Source of the DNA: Ypsolopha sequella
Taxonomy: Eukaryota; Arthropoda; Insecta; Lepidoptera; Ypsolophidae
NCBI GenBank assembly: GCA_934047225.1
Contig: OW204000.1
Location: forward strand, 15,828,001 to 15,892,000
Direction: 5' to 3'
Length of the DNA stretch: 64,000 bases
Each line of letters opens with the position of its first letter. The first letter of the stretch is position 1. Made by a program: the position numbers and the translations under genes. Shown here piece after piece: positions 63,944 through 64,000 of the stretch. The notes beneath the pieces are model-generated. The model had not been told where the DNA came from. It saw nothing but the letters and a program-made list of their open reading frames with translations, and ran no database searches.

Positions 63944-64000
63944 GGGGAACTTTTTCAAAATATTTGTTTTTCTTGAAATTTGTTTTTACTTGATATTTTC

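Overview
This is insect nuclear DNA, most likely from a moth or butterfly (Lepidoptera). It is AT-rich and very repeat-dense, and I find no complete host gene. The lepidopteran call rests on repeats I recognise: the interspersed family with GTTCCGTA ends and a CCGGCCAAGTGCGAG head, minus-strand LINE tails of the CTTTATTGCACAAATAAAAC type, and an RTE-like tail containing GGCCTATGTACAACAGTGG. Every coding stretch I can identify with confidence belongs to a transposable element and is broken by stops, frameshifts, truncation or nested insertions.

Layout. 1-4837 is AT-rich DNA without a recognisable gene. 4838-9735 is a three-level nest: LINE A is split by LINE B, and LINE B is split by a 596-bp TA-flanked inverted-repeat element; both reading frames resume beyond the inserts. 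9.8-15.2 kb holds LINE tails, GTTCCGTA repeats, palindromic MITEs and an RTE-like end. 15.7-16.5 kb is a CpG-rich block with GCC runs and two good splice-donor-like sites, the best candidate for a host promoter and first exon on the + strand. 17-27 kb is layered MITEs, a Tc1/Tc3-like remnant, piggyBac-type TTAA elements, a SINE, a mariner remnant and the first copy of a three-copy repeat (R3). 27-30 kb and 35.8-36.2 kb hold inverted or tandem LTR-like units that I assign, by inference, to Penelope-like elements. 31.4-32.6 kb is a second mariner remnant next to a TTAA element. 36.4-39 kb holds MITEs, a LINE 3' end and a SINE split by a 759-bp TIR element. 42-48 kb holds an inverted-repeat unit, further MITEs, a degenerate LINE C-terminus, an orphan open frame and a triplicated 412-415-bp unit. 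49.6-64 kb holds more of the same families plus two tandem arrays.

The most interesting signal is a recurring hammerhead-ribozyme-like fold. A CTGANGA-like box, a GC-rich stem-loop, then GAAAC or GAAAT, a two-base-pair palindromic stem and a UH cleavage-type site occurs at about fourteen places in several sequence families. All lie in inverted or tandem repeat units. One set forms a 152-153-bp tandem array (57470-58008) with one motif per unit, and a fifth motif lies inverted beyond a SINE fragment. Nearly all copies carry one extra base between the first box and stem II, and many have core substitutions, so activity is uncertain.

Several insertions can be polarised because an uninterrupted relative of the target lies in the same window. 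Examples are the Tc3-like remnant and a MITE against the copy at 24533-24870, the TIR element in the SINE against the SINE at 53405, and a nested element in the GTTCCGTA repeat at 49637. All of this was read by eye; no database search was possible.
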